From: CBDESM01 sp965205165
GTDB taxonomy: Bacteria > Chloroflexota > Dehalococcoidia > Bin125
NCBI GenBank assembly: GCA_965205165.1
Contig: OZ242037.1
Coordinates: 434,001 to 498,000 of the forward strand
Length of the DNA stretch: 64,000 bases
Direction: 5' to 3'
Below the pieces are notes generated by a model. That model worked only from the letters and a program-made list of their open reading frames with translations. It searched no databases and was not told the DNA's origin. This document shows, in pieces, positions 16,725 through 23,962 of the stretch. Numbering within the stretch: the stretch's first letter is position 1; each line of letters starts with the position of its first letter. A program made the position numbers and the translations under genes.

Positions 16725-16930
16725 GCCGGCGGACGCCGCCGCTGCTTGAGCATCGCCCGCCGCCGCCGCCGAGCCGCCTTCCGCTCCGCCTGCCGCTGCT
16801 TCTCCCGATTCGAAATGAACCGCCGCCGCCGCCGAGCCTCCTGCAGCACCCCGTCCCGCTGCACCATCTTGTTGAACCGGCGGATCAATGCCTCCGGGCT
16901 CTCCTGATCCTTGCGAGTCACCAACAGCAT
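16721..16930 (-). CDS. rpsU: 30S ribosomal protein bS21
   Basis: Ribosomal protein bS21, a small basic protein of the 30S platform needed for efficient initiation. The 69-residue product begins MLLVTRKDQESPEALIRRF, keeps the conserved FNKMVQRDGVLQEARRRRRF core and ends in an Arg/Lys-rich tail, matching the family in length (about 70). It is the last gene after ino1 and the acyltransferase on the minus strand, with a TATCGT box and a GGGAGCAGGG stretch upstream of ATG 16930 that could give it separate expression. It overlaps the Uma2 copy 5 stop by 4 bp. Confidence 0.93.
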   Translation of the reverse strand: MLLVTRKDQESPEALIRRFNKMVQRDGVLQEARRRRRFISNREKQRQAERKAARRRRRAMLKQRRRPPA

Positions 16931-16977
16931 GCGCGCCCTGCTCCCGCATCCCTCGTGCTTCCCCGCACGATAGCACG

Positions 16978-17928
16978 CTACCCCCCGGCAGCCTGCCCGA
17001 ACAGCGGACGGAAGTGGTACCACTGCTCCGGATGCTCCCGCAGCCACGGCTCGAACGCCGAAAGCACCTCCTGCGTCACCCCCGACACCGCATCCCCCCG
17101 GATCGGCGCTCCAGGATGAATCAGCCCCTCGAAGCGCCCCCGATCGCCCGCGCTCCGCACCGCCGCCAGCGGCTGCACCGCCGCATCCGTGAACACCGCC
17201 AGCCGCCCCGGCACGTCCGAAACCCGGATCCCCCGCCCGAACAGCTCCCCCTGAACCGCCCGTTCCCGCGGCCCCACCGGCCGATCGACCAGCACCGCCA
17301 CCGTCCCCCCCGCCCGCAGCACTTCCAGCGCCCGCCGCAGCCCCCGCCGGCTCACCAGCGTCCGCACCCCCAGCCGCGCCCGCGCCTGCCGGATCTCCCG
17401 ATCCATCGCCGGACTCCCCAGCGAATCCGCCAGCGCGTGCAGCTCGCCCCCCCGCCCGCCATCCCCGTGCAGCGCCCGGTGATGCGCCCAAGCCCCCCCC
17501 AGAACGTCCCACGCCCCGAAATGCATCAGCGCCAGAATCAGCGGCCCCGACCTCCGCTCCCGCTCGAGCCGCTCCCATGCCCCCCGCGGCGCATCCACCG
17601 CCTCATAGCACTCCCCCGGCGTCCGCCGCGGCAGATTCGCCACGTCCACCAGCAGCTCCCCGTACCCCCGGAACTGCTCGAGCGCCAGCAGCGACGGATC
17701 ATGCCGCCAACTCGACCGGTCGCTCTCCGCCGCCAGCACCCGCGCATTCGCCAGCGCCCCCCGCCGCCCCTCCGGCCAGCAGCGGTACGCCGCCTCCATC
17801 GCCCGCCGCGCAATCCCGTATGCCCGCTCGTCCTCCGTCCGACGCGCAAGCCACCCCGCCGCGTGCCAGCCGACATGCAGCGCCCGCCCGAACGCCGTCG
17901 CCCCCGGATCCTCCGCCCGGCGACTCAC
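16978..17928 (-). CDS. LpxL/HtrB-type lysophospholipid acyltransferase (PI-mannoside acyltransferase-like)
   Basis: Membrane-associated acyltransferase of the LpxL/HtrB/PatA family, about 316 residues. The catalytic Hx4D motif is HFGAWD in LILALMHFGAWDVLGG; further family features are the VDRPVGPRER segment and the C-terminal WLREHPEQWYHFRPLF typical of HtrB proteins. In actinobacteria the homologue acylates phosphatidylinositol mannosides. Here it follows inositol-phosphate synthase directly: GTG 17928 lies 7 nt after the ino1 stop, which fits PI-lipid metabolism better than lipid A. A TTG at 17976 inside ino1 would lengthen it but has no better ribosome site. Substrate is inference. Confidence 0.85.
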   Translation of the reverse strand: MSRRAEDPGATAFGRALHVGWHAAGWLARRTEDERAYGIARRAMEAAYRCWPEGRRGALANARVLAAESDRSSWRHDPSLLALEQFRGYGELLVDVANLPRRTPGECYEAVDAPRGAWERLERERRSGPLILALMHFGAWDVLGGAWAHHRALHGDGGRGGELHALADSLGSPAMDREIRQARARLGVRTLVSRRGLRRALEVLRAGGTVAVLVDRPVGPRERAVQGELFGRGIRVSDVPGRLAVFTDAAVQPLAAVRSAGDRGRFEGLIHPGAPIRGDAVSGVTQEVLSAFEPWLREHPEQWYHFRPLFGQAAGG

Positions 17929-17935
17929 CGGCGGC

Positions 17936-19012
17936 TCATTCGCCCGCGGCGAACGCTTCCACCGCGTCCCGCGCAACGTCGTCCGTCCACTGCTCCGGCG
18001 GCGACTTCATGAAGTACGCCGACGGCGCAAGCAGCGGACCCGACAGCCCCCGGTCCAGCCCGATCCGCGCGCACCGGATCGCGTCGATCACCACCCCCGC
18101 CGAGTTCGGGCTGTCCCACACCTCCAGCTTCAGCTCCAAATTCAGCGGCACGTTCCCGAACGTCGTCCCCTCCACCCGGATGTGGCACCACTTCCGATCT
18201 TCCAGCCACGGCACGTGATCCGACGGACCCACGTGCACGTCCTGCGACGGCAGCTCGTACTCGATCTGCGACGTCACCGCGTTCGTCTTCGAGATCTTCT
18301 TCGAGTCCAGCCGCTCCCGCTCCAGCATGTTCAGGAAGTCCGTGTTCCCCCCGAAATTCAGCTGGTACGTCCGATCGATCCGCACCCCCCGGTCCTGGAA
18401 CAGCCGCGACAGCACCCGGTGCACGATCGTCGCCCCCACCTGGCTCTTGATGTCGTCCCCCACGATCGGCACCCCCGCCCGCCGGAACCGATCCCCCCAG
18501 TATTGCTCCCGCGCGATGAACACCGGCAGGCAGTTCACCATCGCCACCTTCGCCTCCAGCACCTGCTCCACGTACCACTTCGTCGCCTCCTCCGAACCCA
18601 CCGGCAGGTAGTTCACCACCACGTCCACGTCCCGCTCCCGGAGCACCTCCGCCACGTCCACCGTCGGCCCGGGCGCCTTCTCGATCACCTGCGACAGGTA
18701 CTTCCCAAGCCCGTCGTGCGTCATCCCACGCTCCACCGGCACCCCCAGCTCCGGCACCTCCGCGAACCGGTACGTGTTGTTCGGCTCCGCGAAGATCGCC
18801 TCCGACAAATCCCTCCCCACCTTGTTCTTGTCCACGTCGAACGCCGCCACGAAATTGATGTCCGAAATCCCGTAGCCCCCCAGCACCGGGTGCATGATCC
18901 CCGGAATCTCGTCCCCCTCCGCCGCCTCCCGGTACAGCTCCACCCCCTGCACCAGCGACGACGCGCAGTTCCCCACTCCGATGATCGCCACGTTGATCTT
19001 GCCGCTGCTCAT
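17936..19012 (-). CDS. ino1: myo-Inositol-1-phosphate synthase (actinobacterial/short type)
   Basis: NAD-dependent enzyme converting glucose-6-phosphate to 1D-myo-inositol 3-phosphate, first step to inositol lipids and other inositol compounds. The 358-residue length and sequence match the short prokaryotic type (mycobacterial Ino1 is about 363). Seen features: Rossmann motif IIGVGNCASSL at 9-19, GDDIKSQVGATIVHR, LNFGGNTDFLNM and LKLEVWDSPNSAGVVIDAIRC with the conserved catalytic Lys region. GGAGGGAG lies 6 nt before ATG 19012. It heads an operon with the acyltransferase and rpsU and diverges from an inositol monophosphatase, which would act on its product. Confidence 0.96.
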   Translation of the reverse strand: MSSGKINVAIIGVGNCASSLVQGVELYREAAEGDEIPGIMHPVLGGYGISDINFVAAFDVDKNKVGRDLSEAIFAEPNNTYRFAEVPELGVPVERGMTHDGLGKYLSQVIEKAPGPTVDVAEVLRERDVDVVVNYLPVGSEEATKWYVEQVLEAKVAMVNCLPVFIAREQYWGDRFRRAGVPIVGDDIKSQVGATIVHRVLSRLFQDRGVRIDRTYQLNFGGNTDFLNMLERERLDSKKISKTNAVTSQIEYELPSQDVHVGPSDHVPWLEDRKWCHIRVEGTTFGNVPLNLELKLEVWDSPNSAGVVIDAIRCARIGLDRGLSGPLLAPSAYFMKSPPEQWTDDVARDAVEAFAAGE

Positions 19013-19117
19013 GCCGTCTCCCTCCGCTCACGCGGCTTCCCCGCCGCCCCCCGGGGCGGCTTGCCGGCGGCGGTGCGGCGCCTCGGAATCCCGCAGCGGG
19101 GCCGCGCTCATGCTCCC

Positions 19118-19152
19118 TTGCGAGTACTGCACTGTACCATCAGCACTCGCAA
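19118..19152. promoter_or_regulatory. Inverted repeat TTGCGAGT-N19-ACTCGCAA in the ino1/IMPase divergent region
   Basis: Perfect 8-bp arms at 19118-19125 and 19145-19152; the right arm ends on the A of the monophosphatase ATG, and a TACCAT box (19135-19140) lies between the arms. A repressor bound here would block the monophosphatase promoter. Spacer length makes an operator more likely than a terminator. Confidence 0.45.
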
Positions 19153-19979
19153 TGCCCGACCCACGCGAACTCGTCGCCTCCCTCTACGCCGACTTCGCAC
19201 GCGATCTCGCCGACGCCGCCCGCCCCATCGCCGCCTCCGCCTTCCGCTCCCGAATCCCCGTCGAAGCCAAATCCGACGGCTCCCCCGTCACCGAAGCCGA
19301 CCGCGCCATCGAGCGAACCCTGCGCGACGCCATCCACCGCCGCTACCCCGCCCACGGCCTGATCGGCGAGGAATTCGGCAACGACCGCCCCGACGCCGAA
19401 TGGACCTGGGCCATCGACCCCATCGACGGCACCGGCGCATTCGCCAGCGGCCTCCCCACCTTCGCCACCCTCATCGCCCTCCTCCACCGCGGCTCCCCCG
19501 TCCTCGGCCTGATCGACCAGCCCATCCTCCAAGAACGCTGGCTCGGAGCCGTGTTCGACGGCACCCCCCCGCTCGCCGAGTTCGCCTCCCCCGCAGGTAC
19601 CCAACAAATCCACACGTCTTCCACACCCGATCTGGAAAATGCCATCGGCTTCGCCACCACCCCCGCGATGTTCCACGGCGGCGCCCGAACCGCCTGGCAG
19701 CGCCTCTCCGCCGCGCTCGACCGCGTCCGCTACGGCGTCGACGCCTACGCCTACGGACTCCTCGCGCTCGGACGCATCGACCTCGTCTGCGAAGCCTCCC
19801 TCAAGCCCTGGGACTACCTCGCCCTCGACCCCGTCATCCGCGCCGCCGGCGGCGTCATCACCGACTGGCAAGGCCGACCCCTCACCGCAAACTCAGGCGA
19901 CCAAGTGCTCGCCGCCGCAACCCGCCCCCTCCACCGCGCCGCCCTCGAACTGCTCTCAAACCCCGCCCCCGCGCCATGA
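19152..19979 (+). CDS. Inositol monophosphatase family phosphatase
   Basis: Mg2+-dependent sugar-phosphate phosphatase, 275 residues, of the IMPase/histidinol-phosphatase/CysQ family. Metal-binding motifs are present: GEEFG at about 72-76, WAIDPIDGTGAF at 87-98, and the C-terminal KPWDYLALDPVIRAAGG. The TGAF (rather than TxNF) after DPIDG is common in the histidinol-phosphatase-like branch, so histidinol phosphate is an alternative substrate. Placement back-to-back with ino1 argues for inositol-phosphate dephosphorylation. ATG 19152 follows the TACCAT box by 11 nt with no clear ribosome site. Confidence 0.9.
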   Translation: MPDPRELVASLYADFARDLADAARPIAASAFRSRIPVEAKSDGSPVTEADRAIERTLRDAIHRRYPAHGLIGEEFGNDRPDAEWTWAIDPIDGTGAFASGLPTFATLIALLHRGSPVLGLIDQPILQERWLGAVFDGTPPLAEFASPAGTQQIHTSSTPDLENAIGFATTPAMFHGGARTAWQRLSAALDRVRYGVDAYAYGLLALGRIDLVCEASLKPWDYLALDPVIRAAGGVITDWQGRPLTANSGDQVLAAATRPLHRAALELLSNPAPAP

Positions 19980-20043
19980 CCGCACCGCCCGATCCGCTGC
20001 CCTACCAGATATGCGGCCCGCACGCCACCCCCGTTGACGATCC

Positions 20044-20079
20044 GCGAACGCCGGGCGGGGCGGCCGCCGCGGCGTTCGC
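20044..20079. terminator. GC-rich hairpin between convergent genes
   Basis: Perfect 10-bp stem GCGAACGCCG (20044-20053) / CGGCGTTCGC (20070-20079) with a 16-nt loop, located between the monophosphatase stop (19979) and the convergent 72-aa gene stop (20126). No T-tract on either side, so factor-independent action is uncertain. Confidence 0.5.
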
Positions 20080-20125
20080 CGGAACATCCGGAACCCGCGA
20101 CCGCGCAACCGCGGCCGCAGCCCCC

Positions 20126-20344
20126 CTAGTTCGCCGCCACCGCCTCCCGCTGCTTCCGCAGCACCGGCAGCCCCGTCCGCTCGCTCTCCACCACCTCGTA
20201 CCCCGCAGGCACCGCGTCCAGCGCCCCCGGCTTCACCGTCTTCGCGAAGAAGAAGATCGTCTGCCGCCGATTGTTCCGCAGCTCCACGTCCTTCGAGTGC
20301 AGGTAGTACGTCTGCCCGCGGGAGTTCACTTGCGTGTATGCCAT
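20126..20344 (-). CDS. Conserved small protein, 72 aa
   Basis: A 72-residue protein beginning MAYTQVNSRGQTYYLH and continuing with KDVELRNNRRQTIFFFAK and VPAGYEVVESERTGLPVLRKQ. I recall short bacterial proteins with this 'RGQTYYLH ... FFAK ... VPAGYEV' pattern but no known function. AAGGAG lies 7 nt upstream of ATG 20344. It diverges from the thioredoxin-like lipoprotein gene. Compact beta-rich sequence, no signal peptide. Confidence 0.75.
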   Translation of the reverse strand: MAYTQVNSRGQTYYLHSKDVELRNNRRQTIFFFAKTVKPGALDAVPAGYEVVESERTGLPVLRKQREAVAAN

Positions 20345-20415
20345 CGGTTCGCTCCTTCACGGTTCCCGATCAGATGATCTACCACCTGATCCGTTGCACT
20401 CGCAGGACGTCCGCG

Positions 20416-21398
20416 ATGCTCATCGCCGCCGTCCTGCTTTCGACTGTAGCCACCAGCTGCGCCCCCGACGCCGCCGATTCCGACGGGCAGATCAATGACG
20501 TAACAATCCCAAAATCCGGCTTATGGGCCCTCTCCTCCCTCGACCCCGACGCACCCTGGCTCCCCATCCTCGCCTCCCGCGACCTCGCCGTCGGCATCCA
20601 GCGCCTCGCCTTCACCCTCGACCCCCGCCCGAGCGCTCCCCCCTTCGATCCCGCCAACCCCCCCAGCATCCGCGCCTCCATCTACCACCTCGACCAATCC
20701 CAAGACCAACCCCGCGCCGTCCGCTTCGCCCGCTTCCTCCCACTCGCACCATCCCCCTTCACCCCCCACGCCCACGCCGGCTCAACCGTCTCCGACAACG
20801 CCTCCCAAATCTCCGCCGGCCTCTACATCATCCCCCTCCAACTCCACGCCCCCGGCCAATGGGGCATCCTCTTCCAAATCCAGCAAGACGCCGCCAACGC
20901 CGAAATCCCCTTCCGCTTCAGCGTCCGCCAACGCCCCGCCGCTCCCGCCGTCGGCGACCCCGCAATCTCCGTCCCCACCCCCACAGCCTCCGACCCAGCC
21001 TCAATCGCCGCCATCTCCAGCGACCCAAACCCGGAACCCGGCCTCTACGCCGCTCCCTCGACCAAGCACTCGCCCAACGCTCCCCCATCCTCCTCGCCTT
21101 CGCCACCCCCGCCTACTGCCACTCCCGAACCTGCGCCCCCGTCCTCGACATCGTCAAGCAAGTCTGGCGCGACCACGCCGACCGCCTCACCGCCATCCAC
21201 GTCGAAATCTTCCGCAACCCCCGCAACCCCGAACGCCTCGAAGAATCCCGCGCCTTCACCGCCTGGCGCCTCCCAAGCGAACCCTGGGTCTTCCTCATCT
21301 CCCCCGACGGCACCATCCGCGCCGCCTGGGAAGGCCCCCTCTCCCAATCCGAACTCGCCGCCGCCGTCGCCGACCTGCTCAATGCCCCCGACGGCTAA
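20416..21398 (+). pseudogene. Thioredoxin-fold lipoprotein, reading frame broken near 21050
   Basis: The N-terminal part reads in one frame from ATG 20416 (MLIAAVLLSTVATSCAPDAA; lipobox-like ATSC, earlier ATG 20374 possible) to about residue 210, where it loses coding character (AAPSTKHSPNAPPSSS). The downstream frame then carries a clear thioredoxin fold, RSPILLAFATPAYCHSRTCAPVLDIVKQ with a CxxxxC pair, to FLISPDGTIRAAW and the stop at 21398. One base lost or gained around 21040-21060 would restore a single protein of about 327 residues, probably an exported thiol-disulfide protein. The next gene, another thioredoxin-fold protein, starts 12 nt later. Could be a real frameshift or a sequencing error. 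Confidence 0.75.
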
Positions 21399-21410
21399 CC
21401 TGCCCCCACC

Positions 21411-22268
21411 ATGACCATCTCCGCCCAAGACCGCTCCATCATCCGCCAGCAGTTCCAAGCACTCGCCGCACCCGTCAAACTCGACTACTTCCACCAATCC
21501 CCCAAGCGCGTCCTCGTCCCCGGCCGCGTCGAACGCCCCTCCTGCGCACTCGCGCTCGACGTCTACTCCGAAATCGCCGCACTCTCCCCCCAACTCTCCC
21601 TCGACGTCCACGAATTCGAAGACCACCCGAAAACCGCCGCCAAGCGCGGCGCTTCCGACGTCCCCTGCATCGTCGTCCGCGGCGAACTCAACCGCCCCAT
21701 CCGCCTCTACGGCCCACCCAACGGACACCTCCTCGTCGCGCTCGTCCGAGCCATCGTCCTCGCCTCCGCCCGCCCCAAGGCACTCGCCGCAATCACCCGC
21801 TCCCTCAAGCGCCTCCGCTCCACAGCCGCAATCCAAGTCTTCGCCTCACCCCTCCAGCAAGAATCCGGCGAAGCCGCACTCGCCGCCTGGGCCACCGCCC
21901 TCCTCAGCCCCAAACTCGCCGCCGACGTCTACGTCGTCGAAGAATTCCCCGACCAAGCACGCCGCGCCTCCGTCCAAGCCATCCCCAGCACCCTCTTCCC
22001 CAACATGCCCCCCGCACCCGGCGTCATCGACGGCCAAACCCTCGCCGAATACGCCGCACTCGCCCAAACCCGCCCCGAACGCGCACGCCTCAACCCCCCA
22101 AAATCACGCCCCAACAGCGCCGCCGCCTGGCGTCCCCCCCAACCCCAGCAACGCACCCCGCAACAACGCGCCCCCGACCCCACAGCCCTAGCCGCAGGAG
22201 CAGCCGCCTCCGAAACCCCCGCCGGCATGCACCGCGCCCCCAGCGGCCTCATCATCCCAGACCGCTAA
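21411..22268 (+). CDS. Glutaredoxin-like / protein disulfide oxidoreductase-family protein without CxxC motifs
   Basis: A 285-residue protein with two consecutive thioredoxin-like halves (about 1-120 and 125-230), the layout of thermophile protein disulfide oxidoreductases. The active-site positions are degenerate: the first half has one Cys (RVERPSCALAL) instead of CxxC and the second has none (FASPLQQESGE). The second cis-Pro loop remains (VQAIPSTLFPN). The C-terminal 60 residues are Pro/Gln/Ala-rich and probably disordered. It cannot be an ordinary dithiol oxidoreductase. It follows the broken thioredoxin lipoprotein gene closely and may once have worked with it. Confidence 0.7.
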   Translation: MTISAQDRSIIRQQFQALAAPVKLDYFHQSPKRVLVPGRVERPSCALALDVYSEIAALSPQLSLDVHEFEDHPKTAAKRGASDVPCIVVRGELNRPIRLYGPPNGHLLVALVRAIVLASARPKALAAITRSLKRLRSTAAIQVFASPLQQESGEAALAAWATALLSPKLAADVYVVEEFPDQARRASVQAIPSTLFPNMPPAPGVIDGQTLAEYAALAQTRPERARLNPPKSRPNSAAAWRPPQPQQRTPQQRAPDPTALAAGAAASETPAGMHRAPSGLIIPDR

Positions 22269-22306
22269 TCACCCCCCAACCACCAAAAGGCGCAGGAGCA
22301 TACGCC

Positions 22307-23962
22307 ATGCCCCACCAATCAAGCATCCCCAACGTCGCTAACCGCACCCTCTTCGAAGCCGACAACCTCCCCGTAATGCGCGGCATCAACTCCGAAACCA
22401 TCGACCTCATCGCCACCGACCCCCCTTTCAACAAAGGCAAAGACTTCCACGCCACCCCAGATTCCCTAGCCGCCGGCGCAAAATTCCAAGACCGCTGGAA
22501 GTGGGAGGACGACGTCCACCCCGACTGGGTCGAGACGATCCAAGACCAATGGCCCGCCGTCTGGGCCGTCATCGACTGGACCCGCATGGCCTACGGCGAC
22601 GACATGGGCGCATTCCTCTGCTTCATCGGCGTCCGCCTCATGGAAATGCACCGCATCCTCAAACCCGCCGGCTCCCTCTACCTCCACTGCGACCCGACGG
22701 CATCGCACTACCTCAAAGCGCTGATGGACGCCATCTTCGGCCGCAAGAACTTCCGCAACGAGGTCATCTGGCGCCGCACGAAGGGGCGCTCTGATGCTCA
22801 GCGGTTCGGCCGCGTCCACGAAGTGCTGCTCTTTTACGTGAAGGACGCGGAGCAGGCGACGTGGAACCAGCAGCTCGGCGATCACGACCCGGAGTACGTG
22901 AAGCGGACATACAGGAACGAGGATGAGCGTGGTCGCTGGCGGTCAGATCAGCTGACCGCCAGCGACCGCAGAGGTGGCGAAAGCGGAAAGCCCTGGCGAG
23001 GCGTCGATCCGGATGCGAAAGGCAACCACTGGCGAACGCCAACGCAGGGCGGCATGAACGACTACATCCGCGAGCACAACCTCATCCCCGGCTGGCCCGA
23101 TGCATATCCGTCGGTTCACGCCCGTCTCGACGCGCTCGATGCCGCAGGCCTGATTCACTGGCCGAAGAAGCCCGGAGGTATGCCCTGCCTGAAGAGATAT
23201 CTCGCCTCGACGAAGGGGGTGGCCATCGATTCGATCTGGGATGACATCTCTCGCCTGGAGGCCGCTTCTGCGGAAAAGACCGGCTACCCCACCCAAAAGC
23301 CCCTCGCCCTCTACGACCGCATCATCCGCGCCTCCTCCAACGAGGGCGATTGGGTCCTCGACCCCTTCGCCGGCTGCGCCACCACACCCATCGCCGCCGA
23401 ACTCGCCAACCGCAACTGGATCGCCATCGACCTCTGGGACGGCGCGATCAAGACCACCATCGAGCGCTTCCAGAAAACCACCGGCCTCGCCGCCGACGGC
23501 ACCGCCGTCAACACCATGGCCATCATCGGCCAGCTCCAACACCGCACCGACCCACCCGAGCGCACCGACGACGGCGACCCCGCAGCCCCCTACCTCCCCA
23601 CCCCCGCCAAAGGACAGCGCCGCCCGCGCCTGATGACCGAGCACCAGATCAAGGACCTGCTCGTCGCGCACCTCGGACTCCACTGCTGGGGCTGCAACTT
23701 CTTCGCACCAGACCCCCGATACCTCGAACTCGACCACATCCGCCCACGCAACTCCGGCGGCTCCGACGACATCGACAACCGCGCACTCCTCTGCGGCCCC
23801 TGCAACAAAATCAAGCGCGACCACGCCACCCTCGTCAGCCTCCGCAAAGCCAACGAGCACGCCGGCCACCTCGCCGGCATCCACCCCGTCAACCTCAAGG
23901 AAGCCGGCCGCTGGACCCGCCGCGTCTACGAAGATGCCCTCGCCGCCCGCCTCAGCCCCTAG
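22307..23962 (+). CDS. Adenine/N4-type DNA methyltransferase fused to C-terminal HNH nuclease domain
   Basis: A 551-residue fusion. The methyltransferase part has catalytic DPPF at 38-41 before the SAM-binding motif LDPFAG (Asp352), the order of beta-class amino-methyltransferases, with the target-recognition region between (about 150-325). Residues about 440-510 form an HNH domain: CWGC (460-463), LELDHIRPRNSGGSDDIDN and LLCGPCNKIKRDH, i.e. zinc Cys pairs and catalytic His. One chain could thus modify and cut DNA; alternatively HNH is a recruitment module. The recognition region uses codons unlike the flanks (more G-ending, AGA/AGG, GAT), suggesting exchange. CAGGAG precedes the ATG. Its stop shares CTAG with the convergent peptidase gene. 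Confidence 0.9.
   Translation: MPHQSSIPNVANRTLFEADNLPVMRGINSETIDLIATDPPFNKGKDFHATPDSLAAGAKFQDRWKWEDDVHPDWVETIQDQWPAVWAVIDWTRMAYGDDMGAFLCFIGVRLMEMHRILKPAGSLYLHCDPTASHYLKALMDAIFGRKNFRNEVIWRRTKGRSDAQRFGRVHEVLLFYVKDAEQATWNQQLGDHDPEYVKRTYRNEDERGRWRSDQLTASDRRGGESGKPWRGVDPDAKGNHWRTPTQGGMNDYIREHNLIPGWPDAYPSVHARLDALDAAGLIHWPKKPGGMPCLKRYLASTKGVAIDSIWDDISRLEAASAEKTGYPTQKPLALYDRIIRASSNEGDWVLDPFAGCATTPIAAELANRNWIAIDLWDGAIKTTIERFQKTTGLAADGTAVNTMAIIGQLQHRTDPPERTDDGDPAAPYLPTPAKGQRRPRLMTEHQIKDLLVAHLGLHCWGCNFFAPDPRYLELDHIRPRNSGGSDDIDNRALLCGPCNKIKRDHATLVSLRKANEHAGHLAGIHPVNLKEAGRWTRRVYEDALAARLSP

Noticed and set aside
16721..17578. 285-residue minus-strand reading extending rpsU upstream
   Set aside because: Upstream residues are Gly/Ala-rich shadow of the acyltransferase gene; the bS21 sequence starts at MLLVTRKDQ.
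20416..21398. Programmed frameshift in the thioredoxin lipoprotein
   Set aside because: No slippery heptamer, stop-adjacent slip site or stimulating element seen at the junction.
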